Shown here: piece by piece, positions 1 through 11,077 of the stretch
Position numbering within the stretch: position 1 is the stretch's first letter
Layout of the letters: the number at the start of each line of letters is the position of its first letter
Origin: Scleroderma bovista
Taxonomy: Eukaryota > Basidiomycota > Agaricomycetes > Boletales > Sclerodermataceae
Reading direction: 5' to 3'
Assembly: GCA_037178675.1 (NCBI GenBank)
Contig: JAYMGJ010000227.1
Location: 28,260-92,259, forward strand
DNA length: 64,000 bases
Notes under the pieces: generated by a model
What the model was told of the DNA's origin: nothing
Database searches by the model: none
The model's input: only the letters and a program-made list of their open reading frames with translations
Made by a program: the position numbers and the translations under genes

Positions 1-1691
1 TAGTCCGACCACCTACTAAGCGGGTCTGCAACATGCATCTGGGTTCCTTTCTTATAAATTAACGAGTAGTTGAAGTGCGTCATCCACATCTGCCAGTGCG
101 CTTGGCGCTTGGAGAGATTCTGCAACTTCATGAAGTACGTTAAGTTATGATGGTCTGTGTAGATCTCAAAGGCATAAGGAGTGGCTTCGAGATAATGGCG
201 CCAGGCCTCTGTTGCTTTTATAATGGCCAGCATTTCTTTGTTGTGAATAGGATAGTTGCATTCTGGCGGTGTCATAGAGTGCAACATGTACGCTACTGGT
301 CTGAATTCGCCGTCCTCGCACTTAACGGATATCACTCCCCTGATGGTGAACTCAGATGCATCAGTTTCGAGGCGGAATTCGCGGTCCTGGTCAGGGTACT
401 GAAGTACTGGTGCACGAGTAAATGCAGCCTTCAAGGCTTCAAACGCTGCGCATTCCTTATTACCAAAGTGGAACACAACATCTTTGCATGTTAAGTCTGT
501 CAATGGCCTAGCCATGATTGCGTAATCTTTAATAAAGCATCTATAGAAGTTGCCGAGGCCTAAGAATGCTCGAACCTGTTTGACATTCGTTGGCTCAGGC
601 CACTTCAAAATAGCGTTAACTTTTTCAGGGTCCATCTTTATTCTGTCACATGAGACTATCATTCCAAGGAAGTCAACTTCGGTAACGCGGAAGCGACACT
701 TCTCGGGTTTGACAAACAAGTCATTATCACGTAAATGTTTTAAGACTTCAAGCACGATTCTGTCATGCTTTTCCTGATTGTCCGTGTTTGTAAATATCAT
801 GAGGTCGTCAATATACACCACGCAGACATCCGACATATCATGGAAGATCTCGTTCATCATCTTCTGGAATGTTGCGGGTGAATTACATAGACCAAAATAC
901 ATAACAACCGGCTCAAAAGCCCCTTTGTGCATTACAAACGTGGCTTTCCACTCATCACCTTCCTTGATATGGACATTATTATATCCCCAGCAAAGATCCA
1001 TCTTCGTGAAGAGTTTACATCCTTTCAGCTTGTCGACAAGCTGACTGATCAAGGGCAGCGGGTAGTTATTTTTAATGGTCCACTCATTTAAATAACGATA
1101 GTCCTGAACCATGCGCTTCTTGCCGTCTTTTTTGGGAACAAAGAAGACAGGGGAAGTCTGAGGGGAAATGGACAGGCCAATATATCCTTTCGCAAGCTGA
1201 TCGTCAACAAAGTCCTCAACTTCCTTCTGTTCATCCACCGACAGGGGTATCAAACGCCCTTTCCTAGGTGGGAAGTCTTTCCTGAGATGTATACCATGAT
1301 CCCATGGCTTTCTAAGTGGCATGCGTTCTGACGACTTCTTCGAGAAGATGTCTAAATACTCCCAGTACTCTCGGGGTACAAGCTTCTGGGCCTCTTCAAG
1401 GGTTGTCTCATTGATAGCAACCTTTGACTCGTGAGCCTTTAAAGCCTGAATCCAAGTTTCCTGAGATTCATTCTGACGTAATAATTTAGCGAAGCCTGTT
1501 TCCAAGAGTGTCTTGCACTCAGGGGGGCACCTAGTTAAATTAACTTGTCCAGTTACCCAATCAATATCAGGGTTATGCTTTCTAAGCCAGGTGTGGCCGA
1601 GGATAAGGGGGACCTTTCCAAGGCAAGTGACTGCACACCAAAGCTTTTCGGCGTGTTTCCCAATACCGACTGTAAGTAATACATAGTGCGT
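1..1691 (-). pseudogene. Ty3/gypsy pol fragment: protease C-terminus, reverse transcriptase, RNase H (open at window edge)
   Basis: Read on the minus strand, the frame is open from about 1691 to base 1 and runs off the window. Seen in order: a LILGHTWLRKHNPDIDW block after the protease, an RT core with FVPKKDGKKRMVQDYRYLNEW, the catalytic YIDD at about 804-815, and an RNase H start with TDAS near 350. An H-N-L block (TDHHNLTYF) and DPLSRWSD follow at the edge. This order is diagnostic of Ty3/gypsy pol. The protease active site and gag are missing, because the gypsy homology stops where the LTR-like repeat at 1692 begins. Integrase would lie outside the window. It would make a polyprotein for reverse transcription; this copy is 5'-truncated and should be inactive by itself. 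Confidence 0.9.
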
Positions 1692-3700
1692 TGTCACGCA
1701 CCAAACATGTTTGGTACTGTGGACATGGAGAAAGTTAGCTGATGAAACTAATGCAAAGAATGCACACCCAAGATCTGTTGAAAGATTGTTCTGACTTGAG
1801 GGATACAGACAGCCCTTGCTATCCATATCATGCAAAGTCAAGACTATCCTTATGCGAAGAATGAATACAAGCTTGTCATAGCCATCTATCACACAAGAAT
1901 GACTATCCTGGAGCAAGAGATGAATGCCATTGTCTGGCAGTCATCCCTCGCACGAGAACCACCAAGAAGCAGAAGAATCTGAGGATTGATGATCATTTCA
2001 GTATGAGAGAGGAATGCAACCTACTGCAGTCCAACTCCCATACCAGAACAACCAAAGAAGCAGAAGAAACGATAGAGAAACAAAGGAGAAAAGGAAGAAT
2101 CATTTTTAGCGCCCAAATGTCAAATTTAGGTGCCCAGTGCCGGCATTCCGATATTTTGAATAGCTCCGCCATTTTTAAAGCTATCAATCATGTGTTTATT
2201 TCCCACGGAGATATTCCACCCGCAATCCAGACACCCGCTTCATCACTCACTATGGAGTCCGCATTTTCTCTGCAACGTTTCTCCACTATTGCAGCAAACC
2301 TCAACTATGTCCTGCTCTTGGGACAGCCTCTCCCTGAGCTCCTGTGTACTGTCTGGTACATATCTTCCCAGCCTGCTCCCTCAGTCCCTCTTGTTCTCGG
2401 TCAGCGCGTTCTCCTCGTCAGTCCTGCGTCGCACACATACTTTGGTCATCTCAAGTCTATCGTTAGACTTGAAAATTCATACCTGGTCGTCTCTGTGTCT
2501 CCTGAGTCCTCTGCATATGGTCCTTTCATCCCAGAGTCCTGTCACATCCATCTCCCTCTATCATTCATCTTGCTTCCCTGGACATGTCAAATCCGCTACT
2601 TGCGATTCTCTTCCCTGCTATCCCGCAACAAACACAAATGAAACAGTGCTCTAGAACCCTTCTTAGGAGCCCTAATAGAGTACAGAACCTTCCCCTTACT
2701 ACTCAAGGGAAGACTGCACTTCGGGAGCACCAAATTTCGTGTTTTTGCTCTACAGAAGCTCAATCCAAGGGATTTGTGACACTCTGTGATCAGCTGTGAC
2801 TCTACTTGTCATTCCAGGCCCCCTGACACTGCTCTTCTGGTCGGATCAATTCTTTTATTATCCCCCAGCCACTCCCATCAGTGGCACTGCTTCAGAAGCT
2901 CATCTCCAGATCTAAAGTTCAATCAATCACAGGTTGTGCTTCCCTTCTGTCTGAGTCACACAGAGTCACTCTGGCTCACTCTGGCTCACTCTGCTGCGCA
3001 TTATTCACCCCCTCTTGGCATTACTAATCCCCATTACTCCCCTTACCAATCACTTACCAATCATCCTTCAAATCATGCTTATCATGCTGCTTATCAATTC
3101 ATGACTCATGCCCCTATGATTCATATGCATTATGTCATTGCATATGCTCATTTAGCTTCGATCTACTCATCCCCTGCTTTCCCCCCCTCTCTTTTGGGCC
3201 CCATGCAATGATTTTTCCATATTCTTGATTATACACCCCTTTTTACCTATGTTTTTGCTCTTTCCCTTGGCTCAGCAGCTTGTTCAGGCTCTCCCCATCG
3301 ATGACTCAGCCTGATTACACTGCTTATCAATTGCTTACCAATTTCTTACCAATCTCTTACCAAGCACTTAGTCATTTGTGCTTACAGGGCCACAGCCCCT
3401 CCTGTATATAAACCAGCAGCCAAAGGCTGCAAGGAAGTGTCTGCTTCCCCCTCAATAAAGCGACCACATTCACTCTCCCTCACTGTCTATAAGCTCTATC
3501 TCTGTCTTTGGACTTGTAGGTCACTCAGTGCTGGCCTAAAGCTCCTATATTGTTGTTTATCAGATATATCTTGTATCTGATCATTTCTCTAGGCTCAAGC
3601 GCAGTCTAGCTTCTCTGTCCACTCCATCCCATCACTGTCCATCGCATTCTTGAAGCAGGAACTGTCCCCTTGCTTCCCTGTTGCTCCATCACTGCTGTTA
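1692..3700 (+). repeat. LTR-like dispersed repeat, copy A
   Basis: The sequence starts TGTCACGCACCAAACATG. About the first 600 bp match a second copy beginning at 47062, including the landmark TTTTTAGCGCCCAAATGTCA and a stretch around TGAATAGCTCC. Near the far end there is a TATA-like TATATAAA at 3405-3412 and an AATAAA at 3454-3459, the promoter and poly(A) layout of an LTR read on the plus strand. The right border is a guess: a TGTTACA at about 3697 could be the terminal CA. I found no target-site duplication or convincing primer-binding site. The forward ORFs inside are Ser/Pro/Leu-rich low-complexity readings and are not called genes. It interrupts the gypsy fragment on its left. Confidence 0.5.
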
Positions 3701-4328
3701 CACCCCTGTCATCAATCTATCATTGCTCTTCAATCCCAGGACTCTTCCTAACCACTGTGGTAGGCTGAAGAGGAGTCAATACCATCCCAAGTCACATTCC
3801 ATCCCCATCAGAAGCCCTTCCCTTCCCTCCTGCATCCTGCCTGAAGGTGTGCAGCACATCCCCCTGAGGAGATTAAATACCAGAAACGCAAAGGAAGACC
3901 ACCACTCGCATTTTGCTGTCATTTGGTGTTGGTTGTTGGTTGTTCTGACCTCTTCCCTCACTTAGGCGCACACCGCACTGTCTGTGGATGCTCTGAAAAT
4001 GCTAATTGTTATGTTTTAGCCATACTTTTCTGTCTTTCATATAATATGTTTTCATAGTCACCAATTCTATTTTTGTTCTCATTCTCGCAATGTTCAATCA
4101 ATGAGTATTTTAGGCTCAACAATGTCAATGATGCCACAATGGTCTACACAACGTACATCAGGTATCTATGTTTTTTCTTTTTCTTTCTTTTTCTTTTTTT
4201 TTTTTTTTTTTGGGGGGGGGGGGGGTTGGAACACAAATGTCAATTCAAACACAATCTAGAAGTGACATCAACGGACCGAGCACATGAGAGAAACAAGCGG
4301 ACGCACCGTGAGATATACATCAAACCTG
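3701..4328. other. No gene seen; T-run/G-run simple repeat at 4171-4226
   Basis: Nothing coding is recognisable. The striking feature is a pyrimidine stretch of mixed T and C that turns into a long T run and then directly into a G run of about 14. Such a junction is prone to slippage and to assembly error, so the exact length should not be trusted. Confidence 0.6.
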
Positions 4329-4650
4329 TCATGTGGCATCCTTTACATGCATATCCTTGTCGCTTCCAGAGTCAATTTGAGGCCGTTGTGTTCCAGGAGA
4401 GGGGTTTGCATTACCCTCTGGATGGGGAATGGGGCCAGCACGTGCCAGCAGGGGGTGTGGTGGATAGAAAGGATAGAATGTGGGCGCTGGAAGGGACAAA
4501 TGATATGGATCGTTTACACCATGATAGTAGGCATTGTGAAATCGAGGTGGTACATTGTGATCTGGGTGCTCCGACTGCAGAGGATGCGATGTTCGCATAG
4601 AGCTGTGAGCATTGGGCGGAGGGTATGCCAGGTGGTACTGTGGTGGAATA
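4329..4650 (-). pseudogene. Pro/His/Tyr-rich coding fragment cut by a gypsy LTR
   Basis: On the minus strand the reading frame is open and rich in P, H and Y, with stretches such as PPRFHNAYYHGVNDPYHL and TFYPFYPPHP. Its composition resembles the C-terminal third of the split gene at 34518-36683 (for example GAPYAYHGGWYNHPAAP). It may be a fragment of the same protein family in opposite orientation. The fragment ends at the LTR border at 4651. No domain is recognised. Homology to the split gene is only a compositional impression and needs an alignment. Confidence 0.35.
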
Positions 4651-5273
4651 TGTCAAGACCGGTTCTTCACCGATCTGATCTCTACGAGGGGTCAGGGGGT
4701 CAGGGGTTGGTCTAGCGGTAAGACCGAGATGCTACGTAGCATAGTCGCGCTTCCCAAGTAATAGGAAGGCCGACCGAGGGTCTAACAGAGAGTCCGAGGG
4801 TAAACGGTCTACGACCGAGTGCTTGCACGAGACAGAGACGGAGAGTGCGAAAGGAGAACAGAGGAGAAGTATCTTATTCGATATTCAAACTGAACTACAA
4901 CAGACCGAGTATCTAGGTATTTATACTGAGTGGAATGGATGAGGCGATGTACGGGAAGTTGGGATTACCGACGAATGACGAGCGCAGATGCGCTGCGCGC
5001 TGAGTAAGTACGGTAAGTGCGATAACCGGATTACCGATGAGTATCGTATTAGTAATGCAACGGGACGGGAACGTATAGTAACCGGAAACAAGAAAGGAAA
5101 CATATTAGGTAATCGTACAGGGAGACAGAATGGACAACACGCTCACCGATCGGTGGCGATACAGGACAGATAGAGAGAAACGGAAAAGGGAGTACATACA
5201 ATAAACGGATGGCGAATGCGTGGACGCGATCGGACAATAGGGTACAGGGTGATCAGATGTCACGGTTGTGACA
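4651..5273 (-). repeat. 3' LTR of gypsy element B (623 bp)
   Basis: In plus coordinates it runs TGTCAAGACCGG...GGTTGTGACA, giving TG...CA termini. The element reads on the minus strand, so this is its 3' LTR. Just inside (5274-5290) the minus strand shows a purine-rich tract ending AAGAGGGGGATAC, a good polypurine tract. A TATA-like TATAAATA occurs near 4917. A truncated second copy of the same LTR lies on the plus strand at 45034-45395. The solo LTR at 51330 shares the terminal TGTCAAGACCGGTTCT. Confidence 0.85.
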
Positions 5274-5369
5274 GTATCCCCCTCTTAGGGCCGAGCCCAC
5301 AAGGCTGCAATGCGTATTCCACACCGAGTGTGTGCGGCCATTGTCTGGGTTTGAAAATCGGTTAGGGCG

Positions 5370-5376
5370 TATATAA
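5370..5376 (+). promoter_or_regulatory. TATA box for the antisense ORF in gypsy B
   Basis: TATATAA lies about 63-69 bp before the ATG at 5439, on the strand opposite to pol. The 5' leader is pyrimidine-rich (TCTTCTTTC), as in many fungal core promoters. Confidence 0.5.
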
Positions 5377-5438
5377 GACTGGCCTTCGGTGACGGTAGCC
5401 CAACAAATCCTCTTCTTTCATATCTTACTTGATTAACC

Positions 5439-5834
5439 ATGTCCGCTGGCAACAACAACACCAATTGGAAGCGCGCCGCTTCGCCTGAGTTGGAAGGGAA
5501 ACCGACCGACTCGATACAAGTCCAGATCGCGAAGTTCGATGAGCAATCGTGGAGACGTCGGGAGCGATTGATGAAACAGGCAGCCGAGCAAGAGGCGAAG
5601 AGGTTGGCAGAAGAGGCTGCGAAGAAGAAGGCTGAGGAGGAGGCGAGGAGAGTCGCCGAGGAGAAGCGGAAGGCCAAGGAGCAGGCAAAGAAGGTCGCCG
5701 AGGCGAAAGCGCGGGCCGACTTCGAGGCAAGGCGCAAGGCCGAGGCGGAGGTGAGGGCGAAGGAGAAGTCGGATGAGACGGACGGGGAAGGCGGAGAGTC
5801 GGGAGACGAAGACGGAGAGGGCGAGTCCAAGTAG
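5439..5834 (+). CDS. Antisense accessory ORF of gypsy element B, charged coiled-coil protein (131 aa)
   Basis: The ORF starts MSAGNNNTNWKRAASPELEG and ends in an acidic tail. Residues 45-110 are almost only K, E, A and R (for example AEEKRKAKEQAKKVAEAKAR), predicting a long single helix or coiled coil. It lies between the pol 3' end and the 3' LTR but on the opposite strand from pol, with its own TATA box at 5370. Antisense ORFs at this position are known in some plant gypsy elements; I do not recognise this protein. The reverse strand is also open (Ser/Ala-rich), but that frame is a mirror of GC-rich codons. Function unknown; it could be a structural or regulatory product of the element. The ATG was chosen because it is the first after the TATA box. 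Confidence 0.6.
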   Translation: MSAGNNNTNWKRAASPELEGKPTDSIQVQIAKFDEQSWRRRERLMKQAAEQEAKRLAEEAAKKKAEEEARRVAEEKRKAKEQAKKVAEAKARADFEARRKAEAEVRAKEKSDETDGEGGESGDEDGEGESK

Positions 5835-5926
5835 TCGGACTGTACATGTAATTGTATTTAGTTTTCTTTTTTCTTTTACTTTGTTTTGTACACTTTGAAT
5901 AGACTTTGTTCGGTGACTTGAACGAC

Positions 5927-7807
5927 TTAGCGTGAGAGGCTTTCTAAGGGGCCTGGCTTAGTCGGGTAGGCTTTGTGGTAGTCGGCCACGAGTTCTGATG
6001 CGTGTCCTAGCTCAGTCGCGATCAACCAAGATGTTTCTTCGTTGGTACCTTCGTAACCAGCCCATCTAACTAGGTAGAGGAGTGGGCATTGGCGTCGACG
6101 TCGGTCGAACTTTGAGTCGAGGATCTCGGTGATCTCGAACTCGGGTTCGCCGTCGACTTCGATGGGAGGTGGTGGAGGTTGTGACCGATTCGGTATTGTA
6201 TTCGGTGTCGCTGGTTCGAGCTGTGAGACGTGGAAGACGGGATGGACAGCACGCATAGAGTCGGGGAGATGGATTGTGAATGATAAAGTGCTGACTTGGG
6301 CGATGATTGGGTAGGGGCCGAGATTCTTCTCGGAGAGTTTCTTTGATGGTTGGGTAGACCTAAAGTACTTGGCTTTGACGAATACTTGATCACCGACTTT
6401 GAAATCGGGTGCGGGTGATCTTCTGGCGTCAGCAGGGCCTTGGTACCTTTTCTGGGCAGCAGCCATTTCTTCACGTAGGTACTCATGCAATGATTCTAAG
6501 TCAATTGCGTATTCCCTTGCCCGAGCCGATGAGAGATCGCGCTCGGGGTGCACAGTGAGGTTCGGGTGGTATCCTTTGTTCGCGAAGAACGGTGATACAC
6601 CAGTCGTGGCGCTAGGGGCATTGTTGTAGGCGAACTCGGCGAGAGGTAGTAAGTCCGACCAGTTGTCCTGCTGGTAATTGCAGTACATCCTGAGGTATTG
6701 CTCGAGTGTTTGATTAGCTCGCTCGGTCTGTCCGTCACCTTCTGGGTGATAGCCCAAAGTGAAATGTAATTTCATATCTAAGGCCTTACCGAGTGAATGG
6801 AAGAAATGGGAAACAAACTCTGAGCCTCGGTCAGACGTTACATGCGCGGGGACGCCGTGCTTAGTGAAGACGTGGAGTAGGAAGAGCTGTGCGAGCTCAG
6901 GGGAGGTTATTGTGTCGTGAGTCGGGATGAATATGGCTTGCTTTGATAGTCGGTCAATGACTACCAGTATGGCTGTGAAGCCGGATGAGGACGGGAGTTG
7001 CTCGATGAAATCCATTGAGATGGAATTCCATGGTCGGTCGGGGACCGGTAATTGCTTGAGCATCCCATAGGGTCGGTGACGTGGCGTCTTGGCTCGGGCG
7101 CAGGCCGTGCAGGACTTAACGTAGTCCTTTACGTAGGTACGAATGCCTGGCCATGTGTATTCGCGACGAATGAGCTCTAGGGTGCGGTTCTGACCGAAGT
7201 GTCCCGATAGGGGATGGTCATGCTTGTATCTGAGGACACGAAGACGTAAGTCATCGGCCTCGGGGACGTACATGCGGCCATCGAGACGTAGGTAACCAGT
7301 CTCATCGGTCGACCATCGGGGATTCGAGGTGTCCGAGAGGTGGGCTTTAGCAATGGGATCGGTCGGGAGGTTGGCTAGGATATCGGCATGGAGACGCTCG
7401 ACGTCCATGAGTGCACTAGCTCTGAGTACTGGAGCGTGTAAGTATGCTGCGCGAAGGGAATTGGTGAGCTGTTCAGCCGTGAACACCAGTTGGAGGTTCT
7501 GTGGATTGACTCGGGTGAAGCCCCTATCCCCCTCTTTGGGGTAGACGTCCCAGCGTCTAGTCAAGGCGTCGGGCTTTGCACCAAGTTTACCAGGTCGGAA
7601 ACAAATGATCAGGTTAAAAGAAGAAATATATTCTGACCATCGGGCTTGCCGACGGGTGAGAACCTTAGAGGTAGAGAAGTACTCCAAGTTTTTGTGGTCG
7701 GTCACGACGTCAATCGGGAAGGCAGGGCCCTCTAGGTAATGACGCCAGGTTCTGAAGGCTTCGAAAATAGCGAGGAGCTCCTTGTCGTGTGTATCGTAGT
7801 TCAGCTC
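5927..7807 (-). pseudogene. Ty3/gypsy pol, 5'-truncated: RNase H C-terminus, integrase, chromodomain
   Basis: The frame is uninterrupted from a stop-bounded edge at 7807 to the stop at 5927. Seen in order: end of RNase H (ELNYDTHDKELLAIFEAF, then TDHKNLEYF and KPDALTRRWD), an H2C2 integrase zinc finger (HDHPLSGH ... CTAC), and the DDE core (SMDFIEQLP, TSDRGSEF, GQTERANQ). A C-terminal chromodomain follows (EITEILDSK ... YLVRWAGYE ... TSW). Integrase inserts the cDNA, and the chromodomain places this element among chromoviruses. The body of the copy is well preserved, but RT, protease, gag and the 5' LTR are absent beyond 7807, where coding sequence of an unrelated gene begins. Truncation is therefore a deletion or incomplete integration rather than slow decay. 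Confidence 0.92.
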
Positions 7808-7808
7808 G

Positions 7809-8192
7809 GGCTCTCCCTAGTCAACTGGTGAGTAGTGCGTCAGTCTTGGTGAACTGGCCAGCGGATGTCATCTTTCCAGGTGAGGAACACCACGGTAAGG
7901 GAAGTGGCAAGGGTATTTCAGACCTTACTCGTCCAGAGTGCGTCAAGCTGGTGGCTGCTCTGACGGACACCAGTGACAACAGGATTTATGTTTGGCATGT
8001 CCCAAACATGAAAGGTAAATTCTCATCTTCTCGCTGTGAATGGATGTTGATGTAGTTTTAGCAGCTCTCATCACCTCAAAAACCCCAGTCATCATCAGTG
8101 CCCCGCCCGTGCACGATTCTCAACTTTCGAAGGGCAAACAAATGTATTGTAACCTTGCCGTTGACTATCTTGGACCTAACCGGTTGCCTAAT
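7809..8192 (+). pseudogene. Split gene, upstream half (interrupted by the KDZ transposon)
   Basis: A forward frame encodes ...VLVNWPADVIFPGEEHHG and ...IYVWHVPNMK, followed by a plausible intron (GTAAAT from about 8014). A final in-frame stretch reads KGKQMYCNLAVDYLGPNR and ends Leu-Pro-Asn inside the 8-bp target-site duplication at 8185-8192. The downstream half resumes in the same frame at 34518 with Pro-Asn-Leu-Ser-Ala-Thr. The 5' end is lost at the junction with gypsy element B at about 7808. No named domain is recognised. The part seen is short but has the codon texture of a real exon. Confidence 0.6.
8185..8192. repeat. 8-bp target-site duplication, left copy
   Basis: TGCCTAAT, identical to 34518-34525. 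Both copies read Pro-Asn in the frame of the split gene. Confidence 0.8.
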
Positions 8193-8275
8193 TGACCCCA
8201 TGCACCTACTTAGGCCATCTTACACGGCCACCCAAAGGTGAAAATCGGCCGAGTGTCACAGACCAGCGGATGGTA
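8193..8275 (+). repeat. Left terminal inverted repeat of the KDZ element
   Basis: The sequence begins TGACCCCATGCACCTACTTA. The best-matching core (8218-8272) contains TTACACGGCCACCC, GGTGAAAATCGGCCGAGTG and CAGACCAGCGG. Against the reverse complement of the right end, the mismatches are mostly C/T or G/A. Confidence 0.8.
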
Positions 8276-8559
8276 GCCCAGGAATAATTTGTTATCGATT
8301 GCCACGGATGGGCTACCTACTTAGATATTATCACAATGTAATATGGGTGGGCTAGATTGTCAATTAAGGGGAGGGTGAATGGGTCAAATTAAATATTGTC
8401 ATGGAAATTAATGGGAGCACATAATTTGTGCTCACTATATCATTCAGGTGGGCCCAGGCCTGCCTTTCATTCATGTCATTGGACAAGCACATATTGTATT
8501 ATCATGTAGGTGTATAGGTGAGCTAAACCAAATCAGAGTAGCAGGGGGCACCAATACAC

Positions 8560-9440
8560 AAATGGCACCGCGGTAATTACCCCGGGATTATTGTCAATAA
8601 TCAGGGGTGTTCCTACCGCAGGTAAAGTGTCACTACCGCGGGGTGGTAATTACTACCGCGGTTAATAATCACTAGGTTGGTAATCACTATGAGGGGTTGG
8701 TCATCACTACCGCTGGTTAATAATCACTACGTTGGTAATCACTGAGGGGTTGGTCATCACTACCACGGGGTATGGGTCACTACCGCAGGTTTGTAATCAC
8801 TACCGTGGGTTAATAATCACTAGGTTGGTAATCACTATGAGGGGTTGGTCATCACATCCATGGGGTATGGGTCACTACCACGGGTTGGTAATCACTACCG
8901 TGGGTTAATAATCACTAGGTTGATAATCACTACGAGGGGTTGGTCATCACTACTGTGGCTTGGTCATCACTACCGCGGCTTGCTCGTTACTACCACGGGT
9001 TGGTTGTCACTACCCTTGGTATGTGGAATGATTGCAGGCAGGTATAATTCCATATTGTGTGATAATGTAAACCACATGCACCTCCTTAGGCTGATGCATA
9101 CAACCACACCAGAATAAAAATCGGCTAATCAGTACAACACAGAACAGGACTATGCTAGAACCATGGTCAGTTATAATAATGGTGCAGTAGGTATGACCCA
9201 TGATTTTATAATATAGGTATATAGGTGAGCATGTTCAAATCAGTCCAACACAAGGGACACCACTACACTAATGGCACCGCGGTAATAGCTATTTCAAATA
9301 AGCAGTCACTACCGCGGGTGAAGTGTGACTACCACGGGGGGTGTAATAACTACAATAGGTAAGGGGAACTGCTGCAGGGATGTAATTACAATAGGTAATG
9401 GAAACTGCCGCAGGATTAATTCAACTACCGGGGGTTAGGT
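8560..9440 (+). repeat. Left subterminal array of CCGCGG-type units
   Basis: Units of roughly 20-35 bp of the form AATCACTACCGCGGGTTGGT or GGTTAATAATCACTAGGTTG repeat many times. Exact CCGCGG cores occur with decayed forms CCACGG, CCGTGG and CCGCAG. A block near 9065-9130 repeats the terminal inverted repeat in degraded form, and the text around 8509-8580 recurs at 9215-9290. The array is thus part of a larger direct duplication of about 0.7-0.9 kb. No gene is seen here. Confidence 0.8.
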
Positions 9441-9747
9441 TTAGGGACCACTAGCATATGAAACAGGATGGAACCAATGTTTGGAAAGAGGACATGCTGC
9501 AGCATATAGGCGACTTATTGGTATTTGATGTCAGTAACACACCTATTACTGTGGGAACAAAAATACATAGTGACCACAGGTATATTAAATGATGACTGGT
9601 ATATAGGTTTATCCTATATAAAGGAAGTATTAAATAAAAACTAACACTAGGGTTGTTGGATCGCTCTGTGCATGGCAATTATTCAAGGACTATGAATGGT
9701 GACATAGTATCAAGTGGAAAAGTATTAACCGCGGCAACATTTCCACC

Positions 9748-10368
9748 TGTTACGACCATGTCCAACTCCGGATCATACCCGGTTACTCCGGTCGCATCGC
9801 AGCACTACAGCTCAACTCCGGACCTCTGCGCGTCACTCCGGTCCCGGACGCGCACATACTCTTCCGCTAAGTGCGACCCTTTGCATTAATCCCTATCCAG
9901 TCGTTACTTCACTTCTCCGTCAACCCTGTAGTACCGTGAGTTCTCCGTGCTCTGTTTATATCTCATACCTTGTAGTATTTTCACCGGACCTGCTTTATTT
10001 TCATCGGACCTGACCTAGTCCTAACTCCGGTCGTTCCTTGTCCGCTATTAGGTTGTTTACTTGTCACCGTATATACTCGACCCTAGTTTCTACTTAGTAT
10101 AAGTACTCCGTAGTTTATTCTGTATAGTCAGTCTGAAATCAACCATAGTCTCTACTCCTGATCTTGCCCGTCTCTGTCTCTGTCTCTGTCTCCCCTTCTT
10201 GACCGGAACCTACGCAAGGGATCAACGCTCGTTGTCCTTAGTCGTTGAATCCAAGCGGTCACCAACTCTGGCCGGACTAATCTCTTGTCCAGCCCTCTGC
10301 TCTCCCCCTTCGTCCGCTTCTGTCCGGACTTGACCGGACCCCCTACCGGAGTAGACCCGGACTTGACA
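9748..10368 (+). mobile_element. Solo LTR (621 bp) inside the KDZ element
   Basis: It starts TGTTACGACCATGTCC and ends CGGACTTGACA, flanked on both sides by the 5-bp duplication CCACC (9743-9747 and 10369-10373). It is rich in TCCGG-type words, has a TATA-like GTATATAC near 10070 and a CT-rich stretch of repeated CTGTCT near 10170. Related sequences are the fragment at 47642 and the reverse-oriented LTR at 51330. No internal retroelement region remains. Confidence 0.9.
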
Positions 10369-10373
10369 CCACC

Positions 10374-11077
10374 GGAACAAAAGTATCAACTGCAGTGACC
10401 ACCATGGGAGGCATATATTAACATGAAATGGAAAATATAATTTGATTGCATTGTTGGGGTCATAGATGGGTTATGCAGTACACCAATGCAACCGCGGTAG
10501 CTACTGTTGGGTAGTAGAATGACACCGCAAAAGTGGCACAATCCACGGTGGTGACAGCTCATGCAGGGTAGATAGTACCACACACAATTCAGTGAAATGT
10601 ACCATTCAAATGAAATTATTTATGACGAATTACTGGACCCCTGGTGATAAGTGGGCGGGACTCAGTTGGCATACCAGGGCTGCTAAATAATTAACAGCAT
10701 CTGTGCACAATCGGGGGTAGAATATTTTTTGGGTGAAACAAACAAATTGCATTCATAAAGTAAAGGACAAAAAAGAATTTAATACATGTGAACCGAAAAA
10801 ACAATGTCTGGTGGCAAAAAGAAATGTTGTAAAAAAGAAAGTACAAAGATGTATGAATAAAGCAAATAGTCTGTGCAAAGACAATGTATGAATGGAGATA
10901 AAAAAAATATTAAGTGTCTATTTTATTCCCTTCCACAGCACCTACACATCCCTCATCTGAAACTGTGGGTGCGGGAACTGAGTTATCGGGGACATTGGCA
11001 GGACTTATGATGATGATGGGGGGAGGAATCACTTGGGGATCCAGAGGCATTCCATCACCTTCTGTAACGTTGGGAGA
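10374..11077. other. Non-coding spacer of the KDZ element
   Basis: AT-rich with one CCGCGG (near 10492). No gene is seen. It lies downstream of the minus-strand gene that ends at 11078. Confidence 0.6.

Noticed and set aside
2003..3211. Forward ORFs of 140-212 codons
   Set aside because: Ser/Leu/Pro-rich readings within an LTR-like repeat, overlapping in several frames and with no motif.
5285..5847. Minus-strand ORFs of 140-181 codons opposite the coiled-coil ORF
   Set aside because: They are Ser/Ala/Pro mirror readings of the GC-rich Lys/Glu/Ala codons. The plus strand has the TATA box and a better protein, although pol is on the minus strand.
8560..9440. Regular short repeats resembling a CRISPR array
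   Set aside because: Units vary in length and sequence, have no constant repeat/spacer structure, and lie in a eukaryotic transposon end.
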